From NCBI RefSeq assembly GCF_012932425.1, contig NZ_JAAIII010000008.1, positions 62,001 through 126,000 on the forward strand: a stretch of DNA of 64,000 nucleotides, given 5' to 3'. The DNA is from Bifidobacterium oedipodis. GTDB lineage: Bacteria > Actinomycetota > Actinomycetes > Actinomycetales > Bifidobacteriaceae. A model generated the notes under the pieces. It was not told where the DNA came from and did no database searches. It saw nothing but the letters and a program-made list of their open reading frames with translations. Shown piece by piece: positions 17,082 to 26,744 of this stretch; position 1 is the stretch's first letter; every line of letters starts with the position of its first letter. Made by a program: the position numbers and the translations under genes.

Positions 17082-17386
17082 CGACAAGTTCAACACACAA
17101 AGCAGAATCTCTACACAACAACATCGTTGCAACGGTAAGTCTTTCCAATGCCCGTTCAACGTAATAGCCTCTTGGCCATACACTCTTTGTGGGCTCTGCT
17201 CTGTTCAGTTGTTCTTGTAGTTCATAATCTATTCGCGCATCCTCCATCCTGCAAGCTGGCACAGGCTATTGTGCGGTTTTTATCGCAACTGTTCGCTAGG
17301 GCACAGCAAATCTCATCAAACGATCGATGCCGTTCACATCGAACGCGATTGATGTTCGCTTTTGTGACTTTCAGCCCTTCGCAGCG

Positions 17387-17408
17387 GCGTGTCGCATGCA
17401 CGACACGC
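17387..17408. promoter_or_regulatory. Inverted repeat upstream of ppk
   Basis: GCGTGTCG-CATGCA-CGACACGC, perfect 8-bp arms 74 nt before the ppk start. It could be a regulator site; which regulator is unknown. Confidence 0.35.
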
Positions 17409-17481
17409 AAACAAGTGAACGGCCGTTGAATTCTCGCGCGCCGCGGCGCTTCAGGACCACGCCCAAGCCTAGGATGGCTAT

Positions 17482-19719
17482 ATGGCACAGATATTTGACG
17501 CACCCTCGAAGGCTATTCTGCGAAGCCAAATCGCGGAGCATATAGCCGAAACCGACAAAAACGACCGGCGCCTCGACAAAGAAGGCGAAGCGCCGCTGCC
17601 CCAGGATCGCTTCTTCGACCGCGAGCTCAGCTGGCTCAAGTTCAACCAGCGTGTGCTCGAATGCGCCGAACGTGAAGACATCCCGCTGCTGGAACGCGCC
17701 AATTTCGCCGCGATTTTCGCATCGAATCTTGACGAGTTCTTCTCCGTGCGCGTCGCCGGCCTGAAGCGCCGCATCGACTCCGGCATCGCCGTGCCCTCAC
17801 CGGCCGGCATGAGCCCGCGCCAACAGCTGCGCGCTATCAGCGAAACGGCTCACCGCCTGCAGGACGAGCACGCCCATTACGCCACTCAGGTGATTCTGCC
17901 GGCGCTCGAAAAGGAGCATATCGTCCTGCTGAGCTGGGACAAGCTCACCACCGAGGAGCAGGAACGCCTGTCGCGCTACTACCGTCAGCAGGTCTTCCCG
18001 GTCCTCACTCCGCTGGCCGTGGATCCGGCTCACCCGTTCCCCTACATCTCCGGCGGCTCCATCAACCTCGCCGTCATCGTGGAGAACCCCACCTCCGGCA
18101 AATCGCACTTCGCCCGTGTGAAGATCCCGGGTAACCTGCCGCGTCTGGTGCCGGTGGACGATATGACCGACGAGAAGCCCAAGGATGAACGCTACGGCTT
18201 CATCACCATGGAGAAGCTGATCGCCGCCCATCTGGAATCCCTGTTCCCGGGCATGATCATCAAGGAAGCCCACTCCTTCCGCGTGACCCGTAACGAAGAT
18301 ATCGACGTGGAAGAGGACGACGCTGAGAACCTCCTCAACGCCATGGAGAAGGAACTGCTGCGTCGCCGCTTCGGACCGCCGATCCGTCTGGAGATCACCG
18401 ACACCACCAGCCCGTTCCTCTCCCAGCTGCTCGCCGACCAGCTCGGCGTGAACGCTGACGAGGTGTACCGTCTGCCCAGCCCGCTGGATATGACCGTCCT
18501 GTTCGAGCTTGGTGCCGTGGATCGCCCGGATCTGAAGAATCGCCCGTTCGTGCCGACCACGAACCGTCAGATCGCCGAGGTCGAATCCTCCAGGGCTCAG
18601 GATATTTTCGCCGCCATCCGCGAGCGCGATATCCTGCTGCACCACCCCTACGACTCCTTCTCCACCTCCGTGCAGGCCTTCCTTGCGCAGGCCGCCGCGG
18701 ATCCGAAGGTGCTCGCCATCAAGCAGACCCTGTATCGCACCAGCTCCAATTCGCCGATTATCGATGCTCTGATCGATGCCGCGCACGCTGGCAAGCAGGT
18801 GCTGGCGCTGGTGGAAATCAAGGCTAGGTTCGATGAGGATGCCAACATCGCCTGGGCTCGTAAGCTCGAACGTGCCGGCGTGCACGTGGTCTACGGCATC
18901 GTGGGGCTCAAGACCCACTGCAAGCTCATTGAAGTGGTGCGTCAGGAGGCCGATGGTCTCAAGCGCTACTGCCATGTGGGCACCGGTAACTACAACCCGA
19001 AGACCGCGCGTCTGTATACCGATCTTGGTTTGCTGACCTGCGATCCGGTGGTTGGCCAGGATCTGACGCGTCTGTTCAACCAGCTGTCTGGTTACGCGCC
19101 GAAGTCCAGCTTCCATCGTCTGCTGGTCGCTCCGCGCACCATCCGCACCGGCCTGATCCAGCGCATTCGCCGCGAGGAGGATGCCGCGCGCGCCGGCAAG
19201 GAGGCGTGGATCAAGATCAAGGTCAACTCCGTGGTGGACGAGAAGACCATCGATGCGCTGTATCGCGCCAGCCAGGCCGGCGTGAAGATCGACATTGTCG
19301 AGCGTGGTATTTGCGCGCTGAAGCCCGGCGTGCCCGGCTTGTCGGAGAACATTCGTGTGCGCTCGGTGCTGGGTCGTTTCCTTGAGCACTCGCGTATCTA
19401 CGCCTTCGCCAATTCGGACGGCCCGGCCATCGGCGAGGGTCCGGCTTCCGGCCCGGAGGTCTACATCGGTTCGGCCGATCTGATGCACCGCAACCTTGAC
19501 CGTCGCGTCGAGGCTCTGGTGCGCATCACCGCCCCGGAGCAGATCGACGATCTGATCAAGTACATCGATCTGCAGATGGCTGATTCCACGCTCAGCTGGC
19601 ATATGCAGCCGGATGGCAGCTACGTGCTGCACACCATGGATGACGAAGGCCGCCCGCTGGTCGACAGCCAGGAGTTCCTGATCCGCAAGCACCAGCGCCG
19701 CCCCTCCACCCACAACTAA
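17482..19719 (+). CDS. ppk: Polyphosphate kinase
   Basis: PPK1 makes long-chain polyphosphate from ATP, reversibly, at the membrane/cytoplasm. The N domain shows [15 protein letters not shown] and [28 protein letters not shown] is the phosphate-site loop. [16 protein letters not shown] near residue 497 carries the autophosphorylated His, and [14 protein letters not shown] near 634 the second conserved His. Length 745 aa fits. The start has AGGATGG upstream. The gene precedes a MutT1-type gene, an arrangement seen in mycobacteria and other actinobacteria. Confidence 0.97.
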   Translation: MAQIFDAPSKAILRSQIAEHIAETDKNDRRLDKEGEAPLPQDRFFDRELSWLKFNQRVLECAEREDIPLLERANFAAIFASNLDEFFSVRVAGLKRRIDSGIAVPSPAGMSPRQQLRAISETAHRLQDEHAHYATQVILPALEKEHIVLLSWDKLTTEEQERLSRYYRQQVFPVLTPLAVDPAHPFPYISGGSINLAVIVENPTSGKSHFARVKIPGNLPRLVPVDDMTDEKPKDERYGFITMEKLIAAHLESLFPGMIIKEAHSFRVTRNEDIDVEEDDAENLLNAMEKELLRRRFGPPIRLEITDTTSPFLSQLLADQLGVNADEVYRLPSPLDMTVLFELGAVDRPDLKNRPFVPTTNRQIAEVESSRAQDIFAAIRERDILLHHPYDSFSTSVQAFLAQAAADPKVLAIKQTLYRTSSNSPIIDALIDAAHAGKQVLALVEIKARFDEDANIAWARKLERAGVHVVYGIVGLKTHCKLIEVVRQEADGLKRYCHVGTGNYNPKTARLYTDLGLLTCDPVVGQDLTRLFNQLSGYAPKSSFHRLLVAPRTIRTGLIQRIRREEDAARAGKEAWIKIKVNSVVDEKTIDALYRASQAGVKIDIVERGICALKPGVPGLSENIRVRSVLGRFLEHSRIYAFANSDGPAIGEGPASGPEVYIGSADLMHRNLDRRVEALVRITAPEQIDDLIKYIDLQMADSTLSWHMQPDGSYVLHTMDDEGRPLVDSQEFLIRKHQRRPSTHN

Positions 19720-19741
19720 ACCCATCGTCACTTTTCCACAC

Positions 19742-19774
19742 GATGCCCGACTTTCCACACGGAGAGCCGGGCAT
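19742..19774 (+). terminator. Hairpin after ppk
   Basis: GATGCCCG ... CGGGCATC, 8-bp arms 22 nt after the ppk stop, with a poor T tract (TGTCGT). Confidence 0.45.
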
Positions 19775-19831
19775 CTGTCGTATATACGCAAAAACTACGT
19801 AGCGTCAAACGTTTTGACCTACAATCAAGAA

Positions 19832-20944
19832 ATGGGCACGAACAAGATGAGAAGAATCATTCAAGCAGCCGGCGGCATCCTCTACCGTTGGAAATCCGAG
19901 AATGATCGGCAGGCATACGCCGACGCTCTTGCCACCGCCGATTCCGCTGCGGATGCTGCCACACGCAGCAACGTATTGAACAACATTGAACTGTGCATTG
20001 TGCACCGGCCGAAATATGACGATTGGAGCTGGCCGAAAGGCAAGGTTGATCCGAATGAATCGCATCGTCACGCCGCTGTGCGCGAAATCGGCGAGGAAAC
20101 CGGCATACCCGTGGCGCTGGGAGCGTTCCTCGGCGAAATTGAATACCCGCAGGCCGAAGAGGGCAGCAAACTACGCCATACCAAAGATAAAACCTCGGAC
20201 GCTAAGCATGTGCTGTATTGGATGGCGTCGCCAATCAGTGACGTTGATAATATGAAACGCACGCACGCCTTCGGCCCAGTGCATAAGGCCGATGTCGGCG
20301 AAATCAACGAAATTGTGTGGCTGACTCCCGCCAAGGCACGCAAGAAACTCACCCACTCCACCGACAAAGATATCCTCGCCCTATTCGTGGATCGAGTGCA
20401 GGAGGGCGCGTTGGATGCCACGCCTGTGTTGATCGTGCGTCACGGTAAGGCCGAGGGCCGCAAGGTATGGCGCGGCACCGATGCCAATCGCCCGATCACC
20501 CCGCGTGGAGCGGCCGCGGCGTTCGCATTGAATTATGAGCTTTCGTGCTTTAACCCGGTCAGACTTGCCACCTCACCGTGGATGCGCTGCCAGGAAACCA
20601 TGGAAATGCTATCTTGGCAGACCGGACACCCCATGATTGCTTTGGATCCGTTGACCGAAGACGCCTATGCGGCCGATCCGGAAGGCGCTTGGACGTGCCT
20701 GCTCAGCGAAATCGAATTTGCGTTGGATAGGCGTCAAGCCACGGCGATCTGCATGCATCGTCCGGTTATCGGTGGTATGTTCGAGCGGTTGCGCCCGATG
20801 TGCGATTCCCGCGCGCTGGCCAAACGCCTGATCGTCAAAACGCCGTTTATGCCGACGGGCACTGCGATGGCGCTGTTTGTTGCCAATATGCGCTCCGGTC
20901 CGCGCATCGTCGATATTCAGAAAGTGCTGCCGCTGGTGTATTAG
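19832..20944 (+). CDS. MutT1-like Nudix hydrolase fused to a histidine phosphatase domain
   Basis: About 370 aa. The N-terminal Nudix domain has a complete box, [20 protein letters not shown] then TG (residues about 69-91), and the C-terminal domain starts with the RHG motif [13 protein letters not shown] and ends with CMHRPV. This is the layout of mycobacterial MutT1, which removes 8-oxo-dGTP and diadenosine polyphosphates. The Nudix insert is larger than usual. A TACAAT box ends seven bases before the ATG, so it may be leaderless. [10 protein letters not shown] at 19847 is an alternative start. Confidence 0.88.
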   Translation: MGTNKMRRIIQAAGGILYRWKSENDRQAYADALATADSAADAATRSNVLNNIELCIVHRPKYDDWSWPKGKVDPNESHRHAAVREIGEETGIPVALGAFLGEIEYPQAEEGSKLRHTKDKTSDAKHVLYWMASPISDVDNMKRTHAFGPVHKADVGEINEIVWLTPAKARKKLTHSTDKDILALFVDRVQEGALDATPVLIVRHGKAEGRKVWRGTDANRPITPRGAAAAFALNYELSCFNPVRLATSPWMRCQETMEMLSWQTGHPMIALDPLTEDAYAADPEGAWTCLLSEIEFALDRRQATAICMHRPVIGGMFERLRPMCDSRALAKRLIVKTPFMPTGTAMALFVANMRSGPRIVDIQKVLPLVY

Positions 20945-21044
20945 TCGCCGACTCACCTAATTGCCGATTCGCTGTCTTCGCAGGGTTTTGGCTACCGGAT
21001 TATTTGAGTTTCCGGATTATCCGAGTCCCAGTTTTTCAGCTTGT

Positions 21045-21110
21045 AGCTGTCATAACGCCATTACAGCAACGCCGTTCTCATACCGTTGTATGGTGTTATG
21101 ACAGCTTTTT
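21045..21110 (+). terminator. Long stem-loop terminator after the MutT1-like gene
   Basis: Outer arms AGCTGTCATAACGCCAT and ATGGTGTTATGACAGCT pair with one mismatch. The inside holds a smaller hairpin (ACAgCAACG/CGTTGT), and TTTTT follows. Confidence 0.8.
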
Positions 21111-21147
21111 CGCATATTCCACCATCAATCATCGAAAGGCATACGCG

Positions 21148-21987
21148 TTGTCCAATCGTCCCGCCTACCCCGATTCCTCCAACTCCTCGGCCGCTGCAGC
21201 CGCATCCCACGCCGCACATGGCTCAGGGCTGGGCCCAGGGTTCGGTTCGCTGCGTGCCGCGGGCGTATCGTTCGCTCCCACGCAATTGGGTGCGGCACGC
21301 CCCTCGCGACCTGCACAGCTCTCCCCCGCCGTAGCCGATGGTTTGGCCGGCGGCCTTGACCCGCAGGCCATCAGCGAGATGAGTCATCTATCGGCGGCAG
21401 CGCTGCTGGATCGTGTGCGTCACAGCGAGGATCCCGAGGTTGTACGCAGGGTGCTTACGTTGGTCGAAACGGTTGGTGTCGATGAAATCGCCGAACTGTG
21501 GAGCGATGCCGAGGCTGATTCCCTGCCGGGCATTCTGTGGCGTTTGTATATGCTGCGCACGTGGATGCGCGCGAATCGTGATGCCATCGCGCGTCTGTGG
21601 CGCGTCGGCGAGCCGGTGGCGACCACTGCTTCGGCCATCGCGGGCGTGGATCAGGCCCCTACGGAAGACGATATCGCCCGATTGGCGGATTCGATTCTTT
21701 CAGGTGCGTTCGTCGGCGATTTCGCCGTCGCCTTGGAACGTGCTGCATCGTTTGTGGATGTGGTGGCGTTGGGATTGCGCGTGGAAGCGAAACACATGAC
21801 CGAGCATGCCGCCGCAATCGTTGCCGATTCCACGGCCACAGCGGGCGATCCGCGCGATGCCGCAAACGACGAGAAACGCCTGCGCACCAAGGCCGCGCGC
21901 CTGATGCACACCGCCAGCAACCTCATGGTCACCGCCAAGGACTTCCACCATGGTGCCAACCTATGGCGTCGCGGACGGCTGGAGTAG
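21148..21987 (+). CDS. Conserved hypothetical helical protein, TTG start
   Basis: 279 aa. The TTG at 21148 is preceded by GAAAGG at a good 8-nt spacing, and no ATG in frame fits. The first 60 residues are Ser/Ala/Gly-rich and probably disordered. From LDPQAISEMSHLSAAALLDR on, it is alpha-helical and Ala/Leu/Arg-rich, with no signal peptide or membrane segment. I do not recognise a family. The frame is uninterrupted and third positions are GC-rich, as expected of a real gene here. Confidence 0.7.
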   Translation: MSNRPAYPDSSNSSAAAAASHAAHGSGLGPGFGSLRAAGVSFAPTQLGAARPSRPAQLSPAVADGLAGGLDPQAISEMSHLSAAALLDRVRHSEDPEVVRRVLTLVETVGVDEIAELWSDAEADSLPGILWRLYMLRTWMRANRDAIARLWRVGEPVATTASAIAGVDQAPTEDDIARLADSILSGAFVGDFAVALERAASFVDVVALGLRVEAKHMTEHAAAIVADSTATAGDPRDAANDEKRLRTKAARLMHTASNLMVTAKDFHHGANLWRRGRLE

Positions 21988-22027
21988 TACTGGCTCGAGA
22001 AACAACCACTGGCGTGTGACGTCCAAG

Positions 22028-22145
22028 CATGCTTTATACTGGGAAGCCGCGTCGGACCGTGCTTAAGCCCCGGGCTCCATTTTTTGCCGCTGCGAGCGGC
22101 CCTTGCGCCGACAGGCGCTTTCGCGGTTCGGCGCTTTCCCTCTCA
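22028..22145 (+). other. Possible small structured transcript, function unknown
   Basis: A TATACT box at 22035-22040 is followed by a GC-rich stretch with several short hairpins (AGCCC/GGGCT near 22065; GCCGCTgcgAGCGGC at 22086; GCGCCgacaGGCGC at 22107) and a TTTTTT tract between the first two. No tRNA or SRP-RNA signature is visible. It may be a leader or small RNA. The gene-free stretch 21988-22486 holds only this and the tandem repeat before upp. Confidence 0.3.
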
Positions 22146-22223
22146 TAAAAACATCGCCATCCACAACGGCATCACCGAAATCTTCTCACCCGCCGTTCCA
22201 GTATCAGCTCGTGCTATCAGTCA

Positions 22224-22319
22224 TGCAAAAAATCATGTGCGTTTTATGTGTTCATTACCAAAAAGTCGCGTGACTTATATGCATGCGTGCAAAAAAGTCG
22301 CGCGAGTTTTATGCATTTC
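22224..22319 (+). repeat. Three 32-bp tandem imperfect repeats upstream of upp
   Basis: Units at 22224-22255, 22256-22287 and 22288-22319, each with an A-run followed by (G)TCGCG and TTTATGCAT-like sequence. Unit 2 contains AAGTC-GCGT-GACTT, a perfect palindrome, and unit 3 a near copy. The exact 32-bp period (about three helical turns) suggests repeated protein-binding sites on one face of the DNA. Confidence 0.7.
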
Positions 22320-22486
22320 CTTGCTTCAGAAGGCTTGGAACCGTTGAAATAACACCAAATTTAGGCTTCACACCACACCAGATGATTACATGGCTCACGA
22401 CACTGATACCAGCAGCCGCCCGCATCTGCGAAGTGCCGAGCGCGGCGTGGTCGCGACGGCGGTGGAAGCGCGTTACTCTTGGACAT

Positions 22487-23134
22487 ATGAGTATGGAACT
22501 ACATGTTTTGAACCATCCGCTGGTTGAGCATAAGCTCACCGTACTGCGCGACAAGAACACCCCCTCCTCCACCTTCCGCGAGCTCGTCTCCGAGCTGGTG
22601 ATGCTCGAGGCCTACGAAGCCACCCGCAATCTCTCCGTGGTGTCCACCCCGATTGAGACGCCGGTTGCCCCCACGCTCGGCAAGAAGCTCGCCGCCCCGC
22701 GCCCGCTTATCGTACCGGTGCTTCGCGCTGGCCTCGGCATGCTTGACGGCATGACCCGTCTGATCCCCACCGCCGAGGTCGGCTTCCTTGGCATGAAGCG
22801 CGACGAGGAGCACCCCACCCAGCAGGTGACGTACGCGAACCGTCTGCCTGATGATCTAACCGGACGCCAGTGCTTCCTTATCGACCCGATGCTTGCCACC
22901 GGTGGCACGCTGGTCGCAGCCACGCACTATCTGGCTGAGCGCGGTGCCAAGGATGTGACCGCCATCAACATCATCGCCGCCCCCGAAGGCATCAAGTTCG
23001 TCGAAGAGCATATCGATCCGTCCATCGACTTCAAGGTCGTGGTGTGCGCGGTCGACGAAAAGCTCGACGACAAGTGCTACATCGTGCCCGGCCTCGGCGA
23101 CGCCGGCGACCGCCTCTACGGCGTCATCGACTAG
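22487..23134 (+). CDS. upp: Uracil phosphoribosyltransferase
   Basis: Salvage enzyme that joins uracil to PRPP to make UMP. The PRPP loop [16 protein letters not shown] (residues about 123-138), the N-terminal [16 protein letters not shown] and the C-terminal [14 protein letters not shown] are diagnostic. I start at ATG 22487 (MSMELHV, 215 aa); 22493 is possible. An upstream extension to 22283 runs through the tandem repeat and is not coding. It has a strong terminator, so it is a single-gene unit. Confidence 0.96.
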   Translation: MSMELHVLNHPLVEHKLTVLRDKNTPSSTFRELVSELVMLEAYEATRNLSVVSTPIETPVAPTLGKKLAAPRPLIVPVLRAGLGMLDGMTRLIPTAEVGFLGMKRDEEHPTQQVTYANRLPDDLTGRQCFLIDPMLATGGTLVAATHYLAERGAKDVTAINIIAAPEGIKFVEEHIDPSIDFKVVVCAVDEKLDDKCYIVPGLGDAGDRLYGVID

Positions 23135-23147
23135 AAATAAAGATTAT

Positions 23148-23194
23148 TATTGTGCCTGCGTGAGATTACAACATAGTCTCGCGCAGGCACAATA
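23148..23194. terminator. Terminator after upp, shared with the convergent gene
   Basis: Arms TATTGTGCCTGCG-tGAGA and TCTC-gCGCAGGCACAATA make a stem of about 17 bp around an AT-rich loop. Confidence 0.85.
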
Positions 23195-23207
23195 TAAATT
23201 GTAAATT

Positions 23208-23648
23208 TTACAAGGCGAAACGATAGTCGTATCCGGCACCATTGATATTTATTCGCTTGCCGGCAAAAGATATAGAACTATCATCTAGCCAAAATATGTG
23301 ATCAATAGCTTCGTTGCATAATTTCTCAGAAGAGAAATGATTCCAGTATATAGACCTTGATTTGCTGGCCGCCCTTGAATACTCCATTGAACGCTCATCG
23401 ATGGATGCAATATCTGCAATATAAGCTTGTAAGTAACAGTCAGATTTACAGTATTTCCAGAGTTCCAAATGAATCTTTTTGTTAGGAGAAGGACGAAAAC
23501 CAAGAATAATAGCGTTCTTGTAATTGTCACGCATGAACTGTGACGGAACAGTATTTAACGCAGCATACCGAGGAACAACAAGGCACGGAGCAATAATCAA
23601 AGCCAATATCACTAACTTGCAGCACATCTTTCGTAACGAGACATCCAT
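23208..23648 (-). CDS. Small single-TM or exported hypothetical protein
   Basis: 146 aa from the ATG at 23648, which has GAAAGG upstream. Residues about 8-28 are hydrophobic (KLVILALIIAPCLVV), a signal anchor or signal peptide. The rest (AIILGFRPSPNKKIHLELW, IDHIFWLDDSSISFAGKRI) has a beta-rich look reminiscent of DUF5412-type proteins, though I cannot confirm it. The gene is clearly AT-richer than its neighbours upp and rlmH, so it is likely acquired. Function unknown. Confidence 0.6.
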   Translation of the reverse strand: MDVSLRKMCCKLVILALIIAPCLVVPRYAALNTVPSQFMRDNYKNAIILGFRPSPNKKIHLELWKYCKSDCYLQAYIADIASIDERSMEYSRAASKSRSIYWNHFSSEKLCNEAIDHIFWLDDSSISFAGKRININGAGYDYRFAL

Positions 23649-23819
23649 GTCACGAACCTTTCGATATATGCGTCGACACTGAGCACAACAAGGCCGATAG
23701 AAACGATTATGCACGCCTTATTCTACCTTAGTGATGTGTTGAAAACCACGGGAGAAGCAACAATACCTACTCCGCGCAAATTTGTTTCGCTATAATAACA
23801 GTCTTCACCAAGGAGAGCA

Positions 23820-24299
23820 ATGCAGATTGATATTGTGTGCGTCGGCCGGATCAAAGAACGGTATCTGGCCGACGCCATTGCTGAATATTCCAAACGTCTG
23901 TCGCGCTATTGCAAGCTCAACATCATTGAGGTGGCTGACGAGAAGACGCCCGAACACGCCTCCGAAGGTGTGGAGCGACAGATCAAGGCCAAGGAAGGAG
24001 AGCGCATCGCCAAGCACCTGAAGTCTGGTGCATTTGTAATCGCCTTGGCCATTGACGGGCAGATGCTGTCATCCGAAGGATTTGCCGCGAAAATCAACCA
24101 GCTGGGCATACAAGGCGTCAGCCATATTCAGCTGGTCATCGGCGGTTCGATTGGTCTTGACGATGCAATTCTGAAGCGTGCGGATATGAAGCTCAGCTTC
24201 TCAAAAATGACGTTCCCACATCAGCTCATGCGCGTGATCCTGCTAGAGCAGATCTACCGCTCCTACAAAATCAACGCGCACGAGCCCTATCACAAGTAG
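23820..24299 (+). CDS. rlmH: 23S rRNA pseudouridine-1915 N3-methyltransferase
   Basis: SPOUT-class methyltransferase (159 aa) that acts on 70S ribosomes, using SAM. The knotted C-terminal SAM site is seen in IQLVIGGSIGLDDAIL and MTFPHQLMRVILLEQIYRSY, with the RlmH C-terminal end AHEPYHK. CAAGGAGAG precedes the ATG. Length matches E. coli RlmH (155 aa). Confidence 0.95.
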   Translation: MQIDIVCVGRIKERYLADAIAEYSKRLSRYCKLNIIEVADEKTPEHASEGVERQIKAKEGERIAKHLKSGAFVIALAIDGQMLSSEGFAAKINQLGIQGVSHIQLVIGGSIGLDDAILKRADMKLSFSKMTFPHQLMRVILLEQIYRSYKINAHEPYHK

Positions 24300-24313
24300 C
24301 TACCGCCACCTGC

Positions 24314-25366
24314 TCACTGGTGGGCGTCGGGGACGAAGGCTTCGAAGATGTGATGGTCGAACCATGCATCGCATTCGGCGAGCTCGTCGCTGCTGCGCAC
24401 GGTCCATGACACGGTGGTCGCACCCATCGCGCGCGCAAGCTTGACCTGCGGCAGCGCCCCACCGTGCCAATCGTAAGCCACGAAGTCAGGGCGAGACAGC
24501 CAGTCAAAGGCCAGCAGGCCAGCGGCCCATTCGGCCACGCCGGACTCCTTGACGGTGGTGGACCAGCTCAGCTGCCCACGGTTCACCTCAGGGTGGTGGG
24601 CCTTGTACCAGTTCACCGCACCGGGGTGGAAGGATTCGATCACATAGGGGCCATCATATTCCGCCAGCAGTGCGGCACCCTTTTCCATCAGTTCTTCGCA
24701 GCGCTCGTCCCAGTGGGCGTTGTCGTCGAACTTGTATTCGACAATCAGCGGCGCGCGACCATCGACCACGGCAAGCACGTCGGAGAACAGCGGCACGTGC
24801 TGATAGTAGCCTTCCGGCGCGGCGGACGGCGTGGTGACCAGCGGCGGACGATCCTCAGCACCGGGAAGCGGTGCGGCAACGGCATCGCCCGGCTTGGCCG
24901 TGGGATACAGCGGAATACGCGTCAGCTCGCTGTAGGTGAGGTCTTCGATGCGACGCGGGTCGCCGGCCACACGCTTCAGGTCAGGGTCATGCACGACGAC
25001 GACTTTGCCGTCAAGGGTCAGTTGCAGATCCAGTTCGATGCCATAGCCGGCTTCGCAGGCGGCCGCGAACGAGGCCAAGGAGTTTTCGGGGGCGATGGGG
25101 CCGGGAGCATCCGCAGAACCATAGCCTGCCTTTTCCGCCATGCGACGGGCGAGCGCCACATAGTCACCGGATTCGGTGGCGTATTGGGCAGTCAGGCCCG
25201 AGCCGGCGTCATGCAGTCCGCGGTGGGCATACCACACGTCCGGAATCGAAGGCACAAAATTGCGACGCTTGTCGCTAAAGGAGCGCGGGGCAAGCGCCCA
25301 CGCGGCGGCTCCGGCAGCAACAGCACCGCCAATCACCACGTTTCTGAACAGTTTCGACGAAGACAT
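24314..25366 (-). CDS. Glycerophosphodiester phosphodiesterase
   Basis: Hydrolyses glycerophosphodiesters to glycerol-3-phosphate and an alcohol. Residues 1-25 form an uncleaved or Ala-rich signal (NVVIGGAVAAGAAAWAL), so it is probably membrane-attached outside the cell. The GDPD core shows YAHRGLHD, PENSLASFAAACEAGYGIEL then DLQLTLDG, and VVVHDPDLKRV. The later strands show PLIVEYKFD and TVSWTVRSSDEL. A non-conserved loop (residues about 150-185) is long. The ATG at 25366 is 9 nt from GAAAGG; the ATG at 25375 abuts it. It may act on teichoic acid turnover products. Confidence 0.88.
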   Translation of the reverse strand: MSSSKLFRNVVIGGAVAAGAAAWALAPRSFSDKRRNFVPSIPDVWYAHRGLHDAGSGLTAQYATESGDYVALARRMAEKAGYGSADAPGPIAPENSLASFAAACEAGYGIELDLQLTLDGKVVVVHDPDLKRVAGDPRRIEDLTYSELTRIPLYPTAKPGDAVAAPLPGAEDRPPLVTTPSAAPEGYYQHVPLFSDVLAVVDGRAPLIVEYKFDDNAHWDERCEELMEKGAALLAEYDGPYVIESFHPGAVNWYKAHHPEVNRGQLSWSTTVKESGVAEWAAGLLAFDWLSRPDFVAYDWHGGALPQVKLARAMGATTVSWTVRSSDELAECDAWFDHHIFEAFVPDAHQ

Positions 25367-25460
25367 AGGTTCCATCCTTTCGTGGCCGGCACCCTTTCAT
25401 GCCGATTGGTTGCGGCTACCGCCCAGCCTACCGCCTGCCCGCCCCCTGAAGCTGAAATTT

Positions 25461-26600
25461 TTACAAGGATTCAACTAACCATTGCGGAGTAAGTGGATCC
25501 GATGGATCCAGAGCACGATCGGCGTGCGAGGCCCGCAACGCCGCCCAACTGAAGCTGTCTAGCAAATCAGTGGCTTGGCAGGGATCAGGGGTCGGCTGCA
25601 AACGCAGCAGCCAGGCGCAGTAGCCGATAATCTGCTCCGTGCGAACGCCACGGGCTCGCAGCGCTCCCATATCCAGCGAACGCTCGCGTTTGGCCAGGCG
25701 TCGGCCGGCGGCGTTGTCAATCAGCGGCAGGTGCGCATAGCTCGGATGAGTGGGATTATTGGAACCGCTCGACGATTCTTGCGATGTTTCACAGGATGTT
25801 CCACGCAGTGTTTCACGTGGTGTTTCACGATTTTGACCGCTTGAACCGTCTTGGCTGCTTTGCCGCGCGCATTCAGGAACGAATCCGGCATCCAGCAAGC
25901 ACCGGCGAATCCACATCTGCAGCGCAGTGGAACGCAGCAAATCACGCCCGCGCACGATATCATCCACGCCCATGTCAAGATCGTCGACGACAACCACCAG
26001 CTGGTAGGCGAACAGTCCATCCGCGCGACGAATCACCGAATCGCCGACCATGCGCGGCAGATTGAACAGCTGCGGGCCGAACACCTTATCCGCGAACCCC
26101 ACAAAAGCATCGGCGGCGACTTTGGGCGGCTCGGCCCACTCGCCAGGCATCACAATGCGCAGCGAATGGCGATCCCCACGATCCAGACGCGCCTGAACCT
26201 CGTCCGGATGTTCGTTAATCAAGCGACGGCAGGTGCCGGGATACACCATGAACCCGTCACCCTCGTTGGGCGCCGATGCCGCGCGAAGATCCGCCCGCGA
26301 ACAGAAGCAGGGATACAGCACCCCCGCGCGGCCTAAGCAATCCAATGCCTCCACGTACCGTGCCTGTCGATCGGGCGAAGACTGGTAAACGGGCTCACCA
26401 TCCCAGTCGAGCCCCAACCAAACCAGATCGTCCATCATGAGCCGGTCGGCGTCGGGCAGCACGCGCGGGGTGTCGATGTCTTCGATGCGCAACAGCATGC
26501 GTTGGCCCTGCGCGCGGGCGGACAACCATGCGCCCAGCATCGCATAAATGTTGCCAATGTGCATACGCCCCGAAGGCGTGGGAGCGAACCTACCTGTCAT
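25461..26600 (-). CDS. gluQ: Glutamyl-Q tRNA(Asp) synthetase-like protein
   Basis: GluRS paralogue without an anticodon-binding domain. It glutamylates queuosine in tRNA-Asp. [14 protein letters not shown] carries the HIGH motif, CFCSRADLR with YPGTCRRL is the zinc site of this family, and [12 protein letters not shown] is the KMSKS equivalent. At 379 aa it is longer than typical (about 300 aa). About 55 residues of low-complexity insert (residues about 247-290, rich in Ser, Thr, Glu and Gln) sit just before the KMSKS region, partly made by a 12-bp repeat. Whether this host makes queuosine cannot be told here. Confidence 0.85.
   Translation of the reverse strand: MTGRFAPTPSGRMHIGNIYAMLGAWLSARAQGQRMLLRIEDIDTPRVLPDADRLMMDDLVWLGLDWDGEPVYQSSPDRQARYVEALDCLGRAGVLYPCFCSRADLRAASAPNEGDGFMVYPGTCRRLINEHPDEVQARLDRGDRHSLRIVMPGEWAEPPKVAADAFVGFADKVFGPQLFNLPRMVGDSVIRRADGLFAYQLVVVVDDLDMGVDDIVRGRDLLRSTALQMWIRRCLLDAGFVPECARQSSQDGSSGQNRETPRETLRGTSCETSQESSSGSNNPTHPSYAHLPLIDNAAGRRLAKRERSLDMGALRARGVRTEQIIGYCAWLLRLQPTPDPCQATDLLDSFSWAALRASHADRALDPSDPLTPQWLVESL
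25785..25832 (-). repeat. 12-bp tandem repeat (four units) inside gluQ
   Basis: Four units of TGTTTCACGTGG type (25785, 25797, 25809, 25821) encode the repeating tetrapeptide [16 protein letters not shown] in the low-complexity insert. The plus-strand unit matches 11 of 16 bases of the chromosomal parS consensus, one arm only. Confidence 0.75.
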
Positions 26601-26744
26601 GCCATATGACCTTACCCGCGCTGACGGTCATCATCAGCAATCACCATTATGACCACATGCCATTGCTATACGCCGGTATTGGCGCATGCTTCAGTAAACT
26701 GGCCAGCAGCAAGCGTTCGCACGCGTCGCAGAGAAGGGACACTC

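Noticed and set aside
16840..17262. A minus-strand frame of 140 codons upstream of the phosphoesterase gene
   Set aside because: It runs through the repeat array and the strong hairpin at 17058; the translated end only repeats the DNA units.
17797..19791. A 664-codon minus-strand frame opposite ppk
   Set aside because: It lies over ppk with conserved catalytic motifs on the other strand; the translation looks like an antisense shadow.
22028..22145. A tRNA or SRP RNA gene
   Set aside because: There is no T-loop GGTTCGANTCC with matching acceptor stem and no GGAAGGAAGCA-type SRP loop.
22084..22347. A short protein gene before upp
   Set aside because: It needs a TTG start without a ribosome site and crosses the tandem repeat in a frame with no family resemblance.
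25785..25832. A true parS site
   Set aside because: Only one arm of TGTTTCACGTGAAACA is present in each unit, the right arm differs, and it lies inside a coding repeat.
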